Of a stretch of DNA of 64,000 bases, positions 17,203-26,136 are shown piece by piece. Under the pieces are notes generated by a model. The model searched no databases. It worked only from the letters and a program-made list of their open reading frames with translations, and had not been told where the DNA came from. Positions within the stretch are counted from its first letter, which is position 1. Each line of letters opens with the position of its first letter. The stretch spans positions 329,171-393,170 of the forward strand of contig NZ_LMRD01000008.1 in the NCBI RefSeq assembly GCF_001425575.1, read 5' to 3'. Made by a program: the position numbers and the translations under genes. Source of the stretch: Aurantimonas sp. Leaf443 (GTDB lineage Bacteria > Pseudomonadota > Alphaproteobacteria > Rhizobiales > Rhizobiaceae).

Positions 17203-19551
17203 ATGGCCCCCGCCCGTCCCGGCATCGAGACCATCATCGCCGGCGAGATCGGCGCCCGGGCCCAGCAGGTGGCGGCCGCCGTCGCGCTGCTCGACGCCGG
17301 CGCCACCGTTCCCTTCGTCGCGCGCTACCGCAAGGAGGCGACCGGCGGGCTCGACGACACGCAGCTGCGCACGCTGGAGACGCGCCTCGCCTATCTGCGC
17401 GAGCTGGAGGCGCGCCGCGACACGGTGCGCCGCTCCATCGCCGAGCAGGGCAAGATGACGGAGGCGCTGGGGGCGGCGATCGAGGCGGCGACGACGCGGG
17501 TGGCGCTCGAGGACCTCTATCTGCCCTTCCGCCCCAAGCGGCGCAGCCGCGCCGACGCCGCGCGCGAGCGCGGGCTCGGGGCGCTCGCCGAGACGATCCT
17601 CGCCGACCGGACGGCGGACCCCGCGAGGCTGGCGGCAAGCTTCGTCACGCCCGAGGTGGCCGACGTGAAGGCCGCGCTCGAGGGCGCGCGCGACATCGTC
17701 GCCGAGACCATGGCCGAGACGCCGGCGCTCGTCGGCGCGATCCGCCGGCATCTGGTGGAGAAGGCGCGCCTTCGCGCCCGCGTCGTGCCCGGCAAGGAGG
17801 AGGCGGGCGCCAAGTTCTCGGACTATTTCGACCACGAGGAGCGCTGGGCGAGCGCGCCGAGCCACCGGGTCCTGGCGCTGCTGCGCGCCGCCAAGGAGGG
17901 CGTCGTCACGCTCGACCTCGAGGTGGACGCCGACGATCCCTCGCCGGTCAAGCCGGTCGAGGCGATGATCGCGCGCCAGTTCGGCGTGCGCACGACCGGC
18001 GGCTCGGCGGCCGACACGTGGCTCGCGGGCGTGGCGCGCTGGGCCTGGCGCCAGAAGATCCACCCGCATCTGACCGCCGACCTGATGGCGCAGACCAAGG
18101 AAGGCGCCGATGCCGAGGCGATCCGGGTCTTCTCGCGCAACCTGAAGGACATTCTCCTCGCCGCCCCCGCCGGCGCCAAGACCACGATGGGCCTCGATCC
18201 CGGCATCCGCACCGGCGTGAAGGTGGCCGTGATCGACGCGACGGGCCGCCTCGTCGACACGGCCACCATCTACCCGTTCCAGCCGCGCAACGACGTGAAG
18301 GGCGCGAGCGCGACGCTGGCCGCGCTCGTCCAGAAGCACGGCGTGGAGCTGATCGCCATCGGCAACGGCACGGCGAGCCGCGAGACCGAGAAGCTCGCCG
18401 CCGAGATGATCGCCGCCCTGCCCGGGGCCAGGCCGCAGAAGGTGGTCGTCTCGGAGGCCGGCGCCTCCGTCTATTCGGCCTCCGAGATCGCCGCGCGCGA
18501 GATGCCGGGCGTCGACGTGTCGCTGCGCGGCGCGGCCTCCATCGCCCGCCGCCTGCAGGATCCGCTGGCCGAGATCGTCAAGGTCGACCCGAAGGCGATC
18601 GGCGTCGGCCAGTACCAGCACGATGTCGACCAGGGCGCCCTCTCGCGCGCGCTGGAAAGCGTGGTGGAGGATGCGGTGAACGCGGTCGGCGTCGACGTGA
18701 ACACCGCCTCCCCCGCCCTTCTCGCCCATGTCTCGGGCATCGGCCCGGTCCTGGCGGGCGCCATCGTCGCCCATCGCGACAAGGAAGGCCCGTTCCGCAC
18801 CCGCCGCAAGCTTCTCGACGTGCCGCGGCTCGGCCCCAAGGCCTTCGAGCAATGCGCCGGCTTCCTGCGCATCCAGGGCGGGCCGGAGCCGCTGGACGCC
18901 TCGGCCGTCCATCCGGAGGCCTATCCCGTCGCCAAGAAGATCGTGGCGGCCGCCGGCAAGGACGTGCGCGCCCTGATGGGCGACAGCGCGACGCTGCGCG
19001 CGCTCGATCCGCAAGCCTTCGTCGGCGGGGCCTTCGGCCTGCCGACGGTGAAGGACATCCTCGCCGAGCTGGAGAAGCCCGGCCGCGACCCGCGGCCCGC
19101 CTTCCGCACCGCGACCTTCGCGGAGGGGGTGGAGGAGATCGGCGACCTGAAGCCCGGCATGATGCTGGAGGGCACGGTGACCAACGTCGCCGCCTTCGGC
19201 GCCTTCGTCGATATCGGCGTGCACCAGGACGGGCTCGTCCACGTCTCCCAGATCGCCGACCGCTTCGTGAAGGACCCGGCGGACGTGGTGAAGGCCGGTC
19301 AGGTCGTGCGGGTGCGGGTGCTGGAGGTCGATGCCAGGCGCAAGCGCATCTCCCTGTCGATGAAGACGCAAGCCGAGGGTCAGGACGCCCGGCCGCCGCG
19401 CGGCGCGGACCGGCCGGAGCCGGACAAGGGCGCCCGTGGCGGCCGGGGCGGGACTGGCCGGAAGGGCGGCGAGGAGGGCGGCGCGAAGCCCGCCGCGCCC
19501 CAGATGGGCGGTCTCGGCGCCGCCCTCGCCGACGCCTTCAAGCGCCGCTGA
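17203..19551 (+). CDS. tex: RNA-binding transcription accessory protein Tex
   Basis: A 782-aa Tex/YhgF protein. In order: the helical Tex N-terminal domain (about 10-190), a YqgF/RuvX-like nuclease fold beginning at TTMGLDPGIRTGVKVAVID (about 326-450), a helix-hairpin-helix segment (DVNTASPALLAHVSGIGPVLAGAIV, about 500-560), and an S1 RNA-binding domain (about 648-718, LEGTVTNVAAFGAFVDIG). A Gly/Arg/Pro-rich tail follows. It binds nucleic acid and affects transcription. The ATG at 17203 has AAGGAG upstream. It is a single gene, converging within 8 bp on the ROK kinase. Confidence 0.95.
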   Translation: MAPARPGIETIIAGEIGARAQQVAAAVALLDAGATVPFVARYRKEATGGLDDTQLRTLETRLAYLRELEARRDTVRRSIAEQGKMTEALGAAIEAATTRVALEDLYLPFRPKRRSRADAARERGLGALAETILADRTADPARLAASFVTPEVADVKAALEGARDIVAETMAETPALVGAIRRHLVEKARLRARVVPGKEEAGAKFSDYFDHEERWASAPSHRVLALLRAAKEGVVTLDLEVDADDPSPVKPVEAMIARQFGVRTTGGSAADTWLAGVARWAWRQKIHPHLTADLMAQTKEGADAEAIRVFSRNLKDILLAAPAGAKTTMGLDPGIRTGVKVAVIDATGRLVDTATIYPFQPRNDVKGASATLAALVQKHGVELIAIGNGTASRETEKLAAEMIAALPGARPQKVVVSEAGASVYSASEIAAREMPGVDVSLRGAASIARRLQDPLAEIVKVDPKAIGVGQYQHDVDQGALSRALESVVEDAVNAVGVDVNTASPALLAHVSGIGPVLAGAIVAHRDKEGPFRTRRKLLDVPRLGPKAFEQCAGFLRIQGGPEPLDASAVHPEAYPVAKKIVAAAGKDVRALMGDSATLRALDPQAFVGGAFGLPTVKDILAELEKPGRDPRPAFRTATFAEGVEEIGDLKPGMMLEGTVTNVAAFGAFVDIGVHQDGLVHVSQIADRFVKDPADVVKAGQVVRVRVLEVDARRKRISLSMKTQAEGQDARPPRGADRPEPDKGARGGRGGTGRKGGEEGGAKPAAPQMGGLGAALADAFKRR

Positions 19552-19558
19552 GGCACGG

Positions 19559-20533
19559 TCAGCCGGCGGCGCTGAGGCGCCTTTGCGCGGGCGCCGCCGC
19601 CTCGAAGGCGATGGCGCCGGCGCCGACGAGGCCGGAATTGTCGCCGAGCGCGGCGCGCACCACCGGCACGTCGCGGAAGGGCGGCAGGGCGTTGCGCGCG
19701 ACATAGGCGGCGATCGCCGGGCCGAGCGCCGCGAACTGATGCGACATGCCCCCGCCGACGACGATCATCTGCGGACTGTAGAGATGCAGGAGATTGACGA
19801 AGCCGAGGCCCAGCATCTCCGCCTCGTCGTCCACGAGCCGGCGCGCCAGGTCGTCGCCCGCCGCCGCCGCCTCGAAGACGGCCGCGCCCGTCAGCGCCGC
19901 GCCCGCCGCGTGGAGCGCCGATCCCGCGTCGAGCGTCGCGAGCCGCCGGGCCTTGGCGAGGAAGGCCGTGCCCGAGGCATAGGCCTCGAAGCAGCCGGCA
20001 TTGCCGCACACGCAGCGCTCGCCGCCCTGCACCACCGTCATGTGGCCGATATGGGCGGCCATGCCCATGCGCCCGCGCAGGACGCGCCCGTCCACCACCG
20101 CGCCGCCGCCGATGCCGGTGGAGACGGTGGCATAGACCATGTTGCCCAGGCCGCGCGCCGCGCCGAAGCGCCATTCGCCGATCGCCGCGGCGATGCCGTC
20201 GTTCTCCAGCCGCACCGGCAGGCCGGTCGCGGCGGAGAGTTCGGCGGCGAGCGGAAAGTCCACGAAGCCGGCGATGGTGGGCGTGGCGAGCGCCAGGCCC
20301 TTCTCGGCGTCGAGGGGCCCGGGCGCCGAGAGGCCGAGACCGACGATCTCGGCCCCGCGCGCCTGTGCGCCCACCTCTTGCGCGACGCGCGCGAGCGCCG
20401 CGACGACCGCCGCCGCCCCCGCGCTCGCCGGCGTCGCCTCGGCCCGGCGCGACAGGATCGTGCCCTCGGCGTCGACGAGGGCGCCGCGGATCTGCGTGCC
20501 GCCGAGATCGAGGCCTATCGCCAGGGATCGCAT
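19559..20533 (-). CDS. ROK family sugar kinase
   Basis: A 324-aa ROK kinase with the N-terminal phosphate-binding DLGGTQIRGAL (9-19), catalytic Asp112 in LENDGIAAAIGE, and an intact ROK zinc site: His164 in GHMTVV and Cys174/Cys176/Cys181 in CVCGNAGC. It is the last gene of the nine-gene sugar operon, 22 bp after the epimerase. It should phosphorylate the hexose or ketose delivered by the operon's transporter. Glucokinase, fructokinase and allose kinase are all possible by family; an RPE-family neighbour makes an allulose/allose-type substrate attractive but unproven. Confidence 0.88.
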   Translation of the reverse strand: MRSLAIGLDLGGTQIRGALVDAEGTILSRRAEATPASAGAAAVVAALARVAQEVGAQARGAEIVGLGLSAPGPLDAEKGLALATPTIAGFVDFPLAAELSAATGLPVRLENDGIAAAIGEWRFGAARGLGNMVYATVSTGIGGGAVVDGRVLRGRMGMAAHIGHMTVVQGGERCVCGNAGCFEAYASGTAFLAKARRLATLDAGSALHAAGAALTGAAVFEAAAAGDDLARRLVDDEAEMLGLGFVNLLHLYSPQMIVVGGGMSHQFAALGPAIAAYVARNALPPFRDVPVVRAALGDNSGLVGAGAIAFEAAAPAQRRLSAAG

Positions 20534-20555
20534 CGGTCCCGTCCTTTCCGGCCGC

Positions 20556-21254
20556 TCAGAGCCCGTGAAGCCAGGCCGTGCGGGCGGCGAGATCGGGCGC
20601 GCCGAAGGCGAGCGAGCCGAGCACCACGGTCTCGGCGCCCGCCGCGCGCAGCTGCGGCACGGTGGTCTCGCGAATGCCGCCGTCGGCGGCGAGCACGATG
20701 CGATGCGGCGCGCCGCACGCCTCGATCATGCGCTTCACCTGCGCCAGCCGGTCGCAGGCCGTCGGGTCGAGGCCCTGTCCCTTCACGCCGATGGCCGTGC
20801 CGAGCAGCGTGACGAAGCGAAGGCGCGGGAGGAAGCGCTCGATGCCCGCGACGGGCGTCTCGACGCGCAGCACCATGCCGGCGGCGACGCCGAGCTCGTC
20901 CAGCCGCGCGAGCGCCGCCTCGGCGACCGCCTCGTTCTCGAGATGGAACGAGATGAGGTCGGCGCCGGCTTCCGCGAACTGCTCGATCTGCGACAGGACG
21001 ATCGAATCGGCGATCATCAGGTGGATATGGATCGGCTTCTTCGAGACCTTGCGGATCGCCGCGACGAGATCGGGGAAGAAGAGGAAGGCCGGCGCGAAAT
21101 GCCCGTCCGCGACGTCGATATGCAGAATGTCGGCATGCGGGTCGATGCGCGCCATGTCGTCGGCGAGGCGCACGAGATCGGCCGACCAGACGGAATATTC
21201 GCAGATGAGGCGGTCGCTCGGCAGCGCGTCGATCCAGGCGGTCTTGTCGGTCAT
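20556..21254 (-). CDS. Ribulose-phosphate 3-epimerase family protein (possible allulose-6-phosphate epimerase)
   Basis: A 232-aa TIM-barrel epimerase of the RPE/AlsE family. Metal and catalytic positions are visible in ICEYSVWSADL, HIDVADGHFAPAF, IHIHLMI, SFHLEN and ILAADGGIRETTV (the C-terminal catalytic Asp). It diverges from housekeeping Rpe (for example LICEYSVWSAD rather than the usual PSILSAD), and sits inside a sugar operon, so an AlsE-like role on a 6-phosphoketohexose is plausible. Its start overlaps the hydrolase stop (ATGA). Confidence 0.82.
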   Translation of the reverse strand: MTDKTAWIDALPSDRLICEYSVWSADLVRLADDMARIDPHADILHIDVADGHFAPAFLFFPDLVAAIRKVSKKPIHIHLMIADSIVLSQIEQFAEAGADLISFHLENEAVAEAALARLDELGVAAGMVLRVETPVAGIERFLPRLRFVTLLGTAIGVKGQGLDPTACDRLAQVKRMIEACGAPHRIVLAADGGIRETTVPQLRAAGAETVVLGSLAFGAPDLAARTAWLHGL

Positions 21255-22066
21255 CGGGGCAGATCCTTCAGGAAGGCGCCGAGCGCCTCGTGGATGTCTG
21301 AGACATAGGCCGCCTTGTCGACGGCCTTCGGGGTGATGCGGGCGAGCCTCGCGCCGGGAATGGCGGCGGCGAGCGCCTGTGCATGGGCCAGCGGATGGAC
21401 GGCGTCGCGCGCGTGGCCGATGACGAGGACCGGCAGGGACAGCGCCGCGATCTGCGCGTCCGTCACGCCCGGCCCGTCCGCCGAGATCGAGCGCAGGAGC
21501 GCGGCGGTCACGGCGATCGGCTCGCGCGAGAAGAAGCCCTTCAGCGAGGCGAGATTGTCGGGCGCCTCCTCGGCCAGCCGCCGCGCGGTGTCCCCTTCGA
21601 GGAAGGCGGCGCGCGCCGCCTCCGGCGAACGGGTCGCGAGAAGCGCGCCGACCTCGGCGTTCGGCGCCATGTTGTCGGGGGCCGCGGCCGTCACCCAGGC
21701 CGGGCGTGCCAGCACGAGGCCGCGCACGAGGTCGGGCCGCGTGACGGCGAGGCGCAGCGCGATGGCCGCGCCCATCGAGATGCCGCCGACGGCGACCGAG
21801 CCCGCGCCCAGCGCCTCGATCGCGTCGGCGAGGTCCTGCGTGAAGCGGGCGATGGAATAATGCGCGGGGTCACCCGCCTGCGACCCGCCATGGCCGGGCA
21901 TTTCCAGGGTCAGGCGGCGGAAGGCCGGATCGGCCGGAAAGGCCTCGCGCGTCTGCCCGGCATCGCCGCACAGGCCATGCTGGAAGAAGACGGGCGCGCC
22001 GTCGCCCCCGGCATCGTCGAGGACGAGACGGGCGCCGTCTGCCTTCGAGACGTGGAGGCCCGTCAC
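21251..22066 (-). CDS. Alpha/beta-fold hydrolase in the sugar operon
   Basis: A 271-aa alpha/beta hydrolase with the oxyanion motif QHGLCGD, MPGHGGSQ, and a nucleophile elbow GISMG (Ser) followed by AAIALRLA. A candidate acid lies in VIGHARDAVHP. The usual C-terminal Gly-His of the triad is not at its expected place; the segment reads ITPKAVDKAAYVSDIHEAL, so the base may be the shifted His or absent. GTG start at 22066 overlaps the upstream stop (GTGA). Possibly a lactonase or esterase acting on the dehydrogenase product; this is inference. Confidence 0.8.
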   Translation of the reverse strand: MTGLHVSKADGARLVLDDAGGDGAPVFFQHGLCGDAGQTREAFPADPAFRRLTLEMPGHGGSQAGDPAHYSIARFTQDLADAIEALGAGSVAVGGISMGAAIALRLAVTRPDLVRGLVLARPAWVTAAAPDNMAPNAEVGALLATRSPEAARAAFLEGDTARRLAEEAPDNLASLKGFFSREPIAVTAALLRSISADGPGVTDAQIAALSLPVLVIGHARDAVHPLAHAQALAAAIPGARLARITPKAVDKAAYVSDIHEALGAFLKDLPR

Positions 22067-22908
22067 GGCGCCACCTCGAGCCCCGCCTCGCCGAGCGCGC
22101 CGCGCAGGAAGGCCGAGACGCCCGGCGCTTCGTCGGCCGAAAGCCCGTGGGTGACGAGAGAGCCGGTGAAACCGATCTCCTTCAGGCGGCCGAGATAATG
22201 CGGATAGTCGAGGACGCCCTGCCCGGCCGTGGTGAAGCCGCCGGCGGCAGTCCGGTCCTTGGCATGGCCCATGGCGATGCGGTCGCCGAGGAGGTCGACC
22301 GCCTCCGAGACCAGCCGGCGCTGCTCTTCGAGCGGGGCCGTCTCGAAGAGGTTGGCCGGATCGAGCACGATCTTCAGCCGCGGGCTCGCGATCTCGTCGA
22401 CGAGGCGCCTCGCCTTGGCCGCGCCGTCGACGACATTGGCGAGCTCGGGCTCGATGCCGAGATCGACGTCGTGGCGCTCGGCGATGGCGACGGCGACGGC
22501 CATCGCCTCCAGGAGATCGCGCCAGGCGTCGGGCTCGTGGTTGCCGGGATGCTCGCGCCACTGGTCGTGCGGGTCGCGCGTGCCGGTGCACAGCGTCACG
22601 AGCCGCGTGCCCATGGCCGCCGCGCGGGCCGCGAGGGTCTCGAGGCGCCGGTGCCCGGCCTCGCGCACGGCGCGGTCGGGATGGATCATGTTGTAGGTGC
22701 CGGAGAGCGCGACGATCTCGACGCCGGCGGCGAGCCCCGCCTCGCGCACGGCCCGCGCCTCGTCCTCGGAGATCGCGTCGGGCATGGCGGCAAGGCCCGA
22801 ACAGGCCATGTTGTACTGCGCGGCCGAGAATCCGGCCTCGCGGGTCGCCCGCAGCACCGTCTTCGGGTCGGTGCCGGGGAAGGTCTTGGCGAAGATGCCG
22901 AGCTTCAT
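22063..22908 (-). CDS. Sugar phosphate isomerase/epimerase family (AP endonuclease 2 TIM barrel)
   Basis: A 281-aa TIM-barrel protein of the xylose-isomerase-like family. Metal-ligand strands are visible in IVALSGTYNMIHPD, LGIEPELANVV (Glu), IVLDPANLFE (Asp), MGHAKDR (His) and the C-terminal region. ATG 22908 is chosen with GGGGGG 6 bp upstream; a GTG directly before it (22911) overlaps the upstream stop as GTGA and is an alternative. Family members act as ketose epimerases, inosose dehydratases or 3-keto-sugar processing enzymes. It follows the Gfo/Idh gene directly, suggesting sequential steps. Confidence 0.85.
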   Translation of the reverse strand: MKLGIFAKTFPGTDPKTVLRATREAGFSAAQYNMACSGLAAMPDAISEDEARAVREAGLAAGVEIVALSGTYNMIHPDRAVREAGHRRLETLAARAAAMGTRLVTLCTGTRDPHDQWREHPGNHEPDAWRDLLEAMAVAVAIAERHDVDLGIEPELANVVDGAAKARRLVDEIASPRLKIVLDPANLFETAPLEEQRRLVSEAVDLLGDRIAMGHAKDRTAAGGFTTAGQGVLDYPHYLGRLKEIGFTGSLVTHGLSADEAPGVSAFLRGALGEAGLEVAP

Positions 22909-23984
22909 CACACGCCCCCCGTCACGTCGGCGAGCGCGACGCGCGATCCCGTCTCGACGGAGCGGGCGATGGCGACCATGGCGCGCACCGAAGCGAGCCC
23001 GTCCTCCACGCTCGCGCCGCTCATCGGCGCGCCGTCGAGGACGGTGCGCGCGAAGCCCTCCACCTGGCGGCGGTAGAAATGCCCGTCGGCGCCCAGAACG
23101 CGGTGCGTGGCCCCGTCCGCCTCGCGGAAGATGTCGACCTCGGAGGACTTATAGTACCACGGGTTGTAGGTCTTGCCGAGGATCGAGCCGTTCTGGCCGT
23201 AGATCTGGAAGCCCTCGTGCCAGTCCATGCGCACGGCGACGGTGAGGTCGAGATGACCGAGCGTGCCGGAGGCGAACTCGACGTCGACGAACCAGCACCA
23301 GATGCCGGCGCGTTCCGACAGGCGCGCCTCGACCGAGACGATGTCGCCGGCGAAATAGCGTGCCGTGTCGATGAGATGGCAGCCATGGGCGAGCATGTAG
23401 TAGCGCCGCAGATCCGCCTTGGGGTTGGCGGAGGGCTTGCGGGCATTGGCGCTGGTGACGATCAGCGGCTGCACCGCGTCGGTCATGGGATAGCGGTGGG
23501 TGGAGTCGCAATACCAGGCCTTCAGCGCGACGAGGGCGCCCATCTCATCGTCGATGAAGCTCTTGGCGGCCTGGAGGCCGGCGTCGTAGCGCTTCATGTG
23601 GCCGACCTGGAAGACCTTGCCGGAGGCCTCGACGACGCCCTTCAGCTCCAGCGCCTCCTCGACGGTGAGCCCGACCGGCTTCTCGCACAGGACGTGCTTG
23701 CCGGCCTGCAGCGCGCGGATCGAGGCCGGCACGTGGAAGGCGTCGGCGGTGGCGATGATGACGGCGTCGATCTCGGGATCGGCGAGCATCGCGTCGTAGT
23801 CGGAGAAGGTCTTCTTCGCCCCGTGCACGATCGCCATGCGCTGGAGCAGGTCGTCGGCGACGTCGCAGATGGCGGTCAGATCTGCATTGGCGGCCTTGGT
23901 GCAGCTCTCGAAATGCGCCGACTGCGCGATCTGTCCGGCGCCCAGAACGCCGACGCGCAGCCGGTTCTCTTCCTTCTTGGCCAT
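22908..23984 (-). CDS. Gfo/Idh/MocA family oxidoreductase
   Basis: A 358-aa NAD(P)-dependent sugar dehydrogenase. The Rossmann motif VGVLGAGQIAQ is at about 12-21 and the family signature CEKPVGL at about 100-106 (catalytic Lys). The catalytic-region HGCHLIDTARYFAGD carries the Asp/His pair. It sits between the transporter genes and the TIM-barrel isomerase and overlaps the latter. Relatives oxidise sugars or inositols at a ring hydroxyl, so it may start catabolism through a keto-sugar. Substrate not determinable from the sequence. Confidence 0.87.
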   Translation of the reverse strand: MAKKEENRLRVGVLGAGQIAQSAHFESCTKAANADLTAICDVADDLLQRMAIVHGAKKTFSDYDAMLADPEIDAVIIATADAFHVPASIRALQAGKHVLCEKPVGLTVEEALELKGVVEASGKVFQVGHMKRYDAGLQAAKSFIDDEMGALVALKAWYCDSTHRYPMTDAVQPLIVTSANARKPSANPKADLRRYYMLAHGCHLIDTARYFAGDIVSVEARLSERAGIWCWFVDVEFASGTLGHLDLTVAVRMDWHEGFQIYGQNGSILGKTYNPWYYKSSEVDIFREADGATHRVLGADGHFYRRQVEGFARTVLDGAPMSGASVEDGLASVRAMVAIARSVETGSRVALADVTGGV

Positions 23985-24094
23985 GGGGCTTGGGTCCTGT
24001 GAACTGTTGCGAGGGGTCGATGCGCCGCGGGCGCGGGATGCGCCTGCGGTGGGAGGAGGCGTTGAGCGTCGCGCGTCGCCCGTCCGGCGAAGGC

Positions 24095-25186
24095 TCAGAC
24101 GGCCGTGCCGCTTTCGGCGCGGAAGAGGCAGGCCTTGGAGAGATCGATCGAGAAGGCGTGCCGCTCGCCGGGCGACAGACGCGTGCCGGCGGGAAGGCGC
24201 GCCATGATCGGCCGCTCGCCGGCCTTCAGCTCGGCGAAGATGTCGGGTCCGGTCGGCTCGACGACCTCGACGGCCATGTCGAGCCGCGCGCCGTCCCCGC
24301 CCGGCGCCTCGAGCGAGATCGCCTCGGGACGCAGGCCGAGAAGCAGCGCCTCGCCCGGCTTCACGCGCTCGAAGGCGCCGGCATCGGGATAGGGAAGCTC
24401 CGTGTCGCCGCCCTCCAGCGCCAGCGCCAGGCCGTTGCCGCGCGGCACGGCGCGCACCGGCACGAGGTTCATCGCCGGCGAGCCCATGAAGGTCGCCACG
24501 AACACGTTGGCGGGGCGCTCGTAGATGTCCTCGGGCGTGCCGAACTGCTGCAGGATGCCGTCCTTCATCACCGCGATGCGCGTGGCCATGGTCATGGCCT
24601 CGATCTGGTCGTGGGTGACGTAGACGATGGTGGCGCGCAGCCGCTGGTGCAGCTTCTTGATCTCGGTGCGCATCTCCACGCGCAGCTTGGCGTCGAGATT
24701 GGAGAGGGGCTCGTCGAAGAGGAAGATCTTGGGCTCGCGCACCAGCGCCCGGCCCATGGCGACGCGCTGGCGCTGGCCGCCGGAGAGCTGGCCGGGCTTG
24801 CGGTCGAGGAGATGGGTGATCTGCAGGAGCTCGGCCACCTGCCCGATCTTGGCGACGCGCTCGGCCTTGGGCACGCCGCTCATCTCCAGCGAGAAGCCGA
24901 TATTCTGCCCCACCGTCATCGCCGGATAGAGCGCGTAGGACTGGAACACCATGGCGATGTCGCGTTCCTTCGGCTCCAGCCCCTCCACGGGCCGCCCGTC
25001 GATGGCGATCGAGCCGGTCGTCAGCTCCTCCAGCCCGGCGACGATGGACAGGAGCGTGGACTTGCCGCAGCCGGACGGGCCGACGAGGACGAGGAACTCG
25101 CCGTCCTCGATGGCGATGTCGATGTCCTTGAGGATCGAGACCGAGCCGAAGCTCTTGGAGACGTGCGAGATGTCGAGACTTGCCAC
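24095..25186 (-). CDS. Sugar ABC transporter ATPase (MalK/UgpC type)
   Basis: A 363-aa CUT1-family ATPase with Walker A GPSGCGKST (36-44), signature QLSGGQRQRVAMGRAL, Walker B IFLFDEPLSNLDAKLR and switch VTHDQIEAMTMA. The C-terminal third is the OB-fold regulatory domain typical of MalK/UgpC (GLRPEAISL). It ends with an unusually divergent tail (FSIDLSKACLFRAESGTAV). It lies 5 bp after the second permease gene and energises the operon's sugar importer. Confidence 0.9.
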   Translation of the reverse strand: MASLDISHVSKSFGSVSILKDIDIAIEDGEFLVLVGPSGCGKSTLLSIVAGLEELTTGSIAIDGRPVEGLEPKERDIAMVFQSYALYPAMTVGQNIGFSLEMSGVPKAERVAKIGQVAELLQITHLLDRKPGQLSGGQRQRVAMGRALVREPKIFLFDEPLSNLDAKLRVEMRTEIKKLHQRLRATIVYVTHDQIEAMTMATRIAVMKDGILQQFGTPEDIYERPANVFVATFMGSPAMNLVPVRAVPRGNGLALALEGGDTELPYPDAGAFERVKPGEALLLGLRPEAISLEAPGGDGARLDMAVEVVEPTGPDIFAELKAGERPIMARLPAGTRLSPGERHAFSIDLSKACLFRAESGTAV

Positions 25187-25191
25187 GTGCT

Positions 25192-26136
25192 TCAGCCCTT
25201 GACCGCGCCGGCCATGAGGCCGCGCACGAAGTAACGACCGGCGGCGACGTAGACGAGGATGGTGGGCAGCGCCGCGATCATCGCGGCGGCCATGTCCTCG
25301 TTGTAGGCCTTGGTGCCGGTGGAGGTGTTGACGAGATTGTTCAGCGCCACGGTGACGGGCTGCGCCGGGCCGGCGGCGAAGGACACGCCGAAGAGGAAAT
25401 CGTTCCAGATCGAGGTGAACTGCCAGATGATCGCCACCATGATGATCGGCCAGGAGATCGGCAGGAGGATGCGCAGGAGGATCGTCCAGAAGCCGGCGCC
25501 GTCGACGCGCGCGGCCTTGATGATCTCGTCGGGGATGGTGACGAGATAATTACGGAAGAACAGCGTCGTGAAGCAGATGCCGTAGACGACGTGGACGAGG
25601 ACGAGGCCCGGGATCGTGCCGGCCAGATTCAGGAAGCCGAGCGTCTGCGCCATCGGGATCAGGACGATCTGGAAGGGGATGAAGCAGCCGAAGAGGATCA
25701 GGCCGAACAGGAGCTGGTCGCCGCGGAAGCGCCACTTGGTGAGCACGTAGCCGTTGAGCGCGCCGAGCGCGACCGAGATCAGCGTGGCCGGCACGACGAT
25801 CAGGAAGGAGTTGACGAAATAGCCCTTGATGCCCTCGCAGGCGACGCCGATGCAGGCCGTGCCCCAGACATTGGCCCAGGCCTGGAGCGTCGGGGCGGCG
25901 GGCGGCGAGAGGAGCGTGCCCGAGCGGATCTCCTCCAGCGACTTCAGCGAGGTGAAGACCATGGAGACGAGCGGCGACACGAAGAAGGCGGCCAGGACCA
26001 GGAGGCAGCCATAGACGAAGAGCGTGCCGGCCAGCCGGCGCCGCTTCGGCTTCGGCCTCGCAGGGTGCCTGGCGGGCGCGATGCCGAGCGGCGCCGCGGC
26101 GGGGGCGGTGATCGCCGCCTCACTCTGCGCGTTCAT
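25192..26136 (-). CDS. Sugar ABC transporter permease (MalG type)
   Basis: A 314-aa CUT1 permease. A basic N-terminal cytoplasmic stretch (PARPKPKRRRLAG) precedes six membrane segments; the coupling EAA loop is at AARVDGAGFWTILLRILLPISWPIIM. A loop around residues 85-105 contains the paired cysteines in GTACIGVACEG, facing the periplasm. Its ATG overlaps the preceding permease by 17 bp. Confidence 0.9.
   Translation of the reverse strand: MNAQSEAAITAPAAAPLGIAPARHPARPKPKRRRLAGTLFVYGCLLVLAAFFVSPLVSMVFTSLKSLEEIRSGTLLSPPAAPTLQAWANVWGTACIGVACEGIKGYFVNSFLIVVPATLISVALGALNGYVLTKWRFRGDQLLFGLILFGCFIPFQIVLIPMAQTLGFLNLAGTIPGLVLVHVVYGICFTTLFFRNYLVTIPDEIIKAARVDGAGFWTILLRILLPISWPIIMVAIIWQFTSIWNDFLFGVSFAAGPAQPVTVALNNLVNTSTGTKAYNEDMAAAMIAALPTILVYVAAGRYFVRGLMAGAVKG

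Noticed and set aside
17008-19704. 898-aa minus-strand frame opposite tex
   Set aside because: Low-complexity shadow of a clearly conserved gene.
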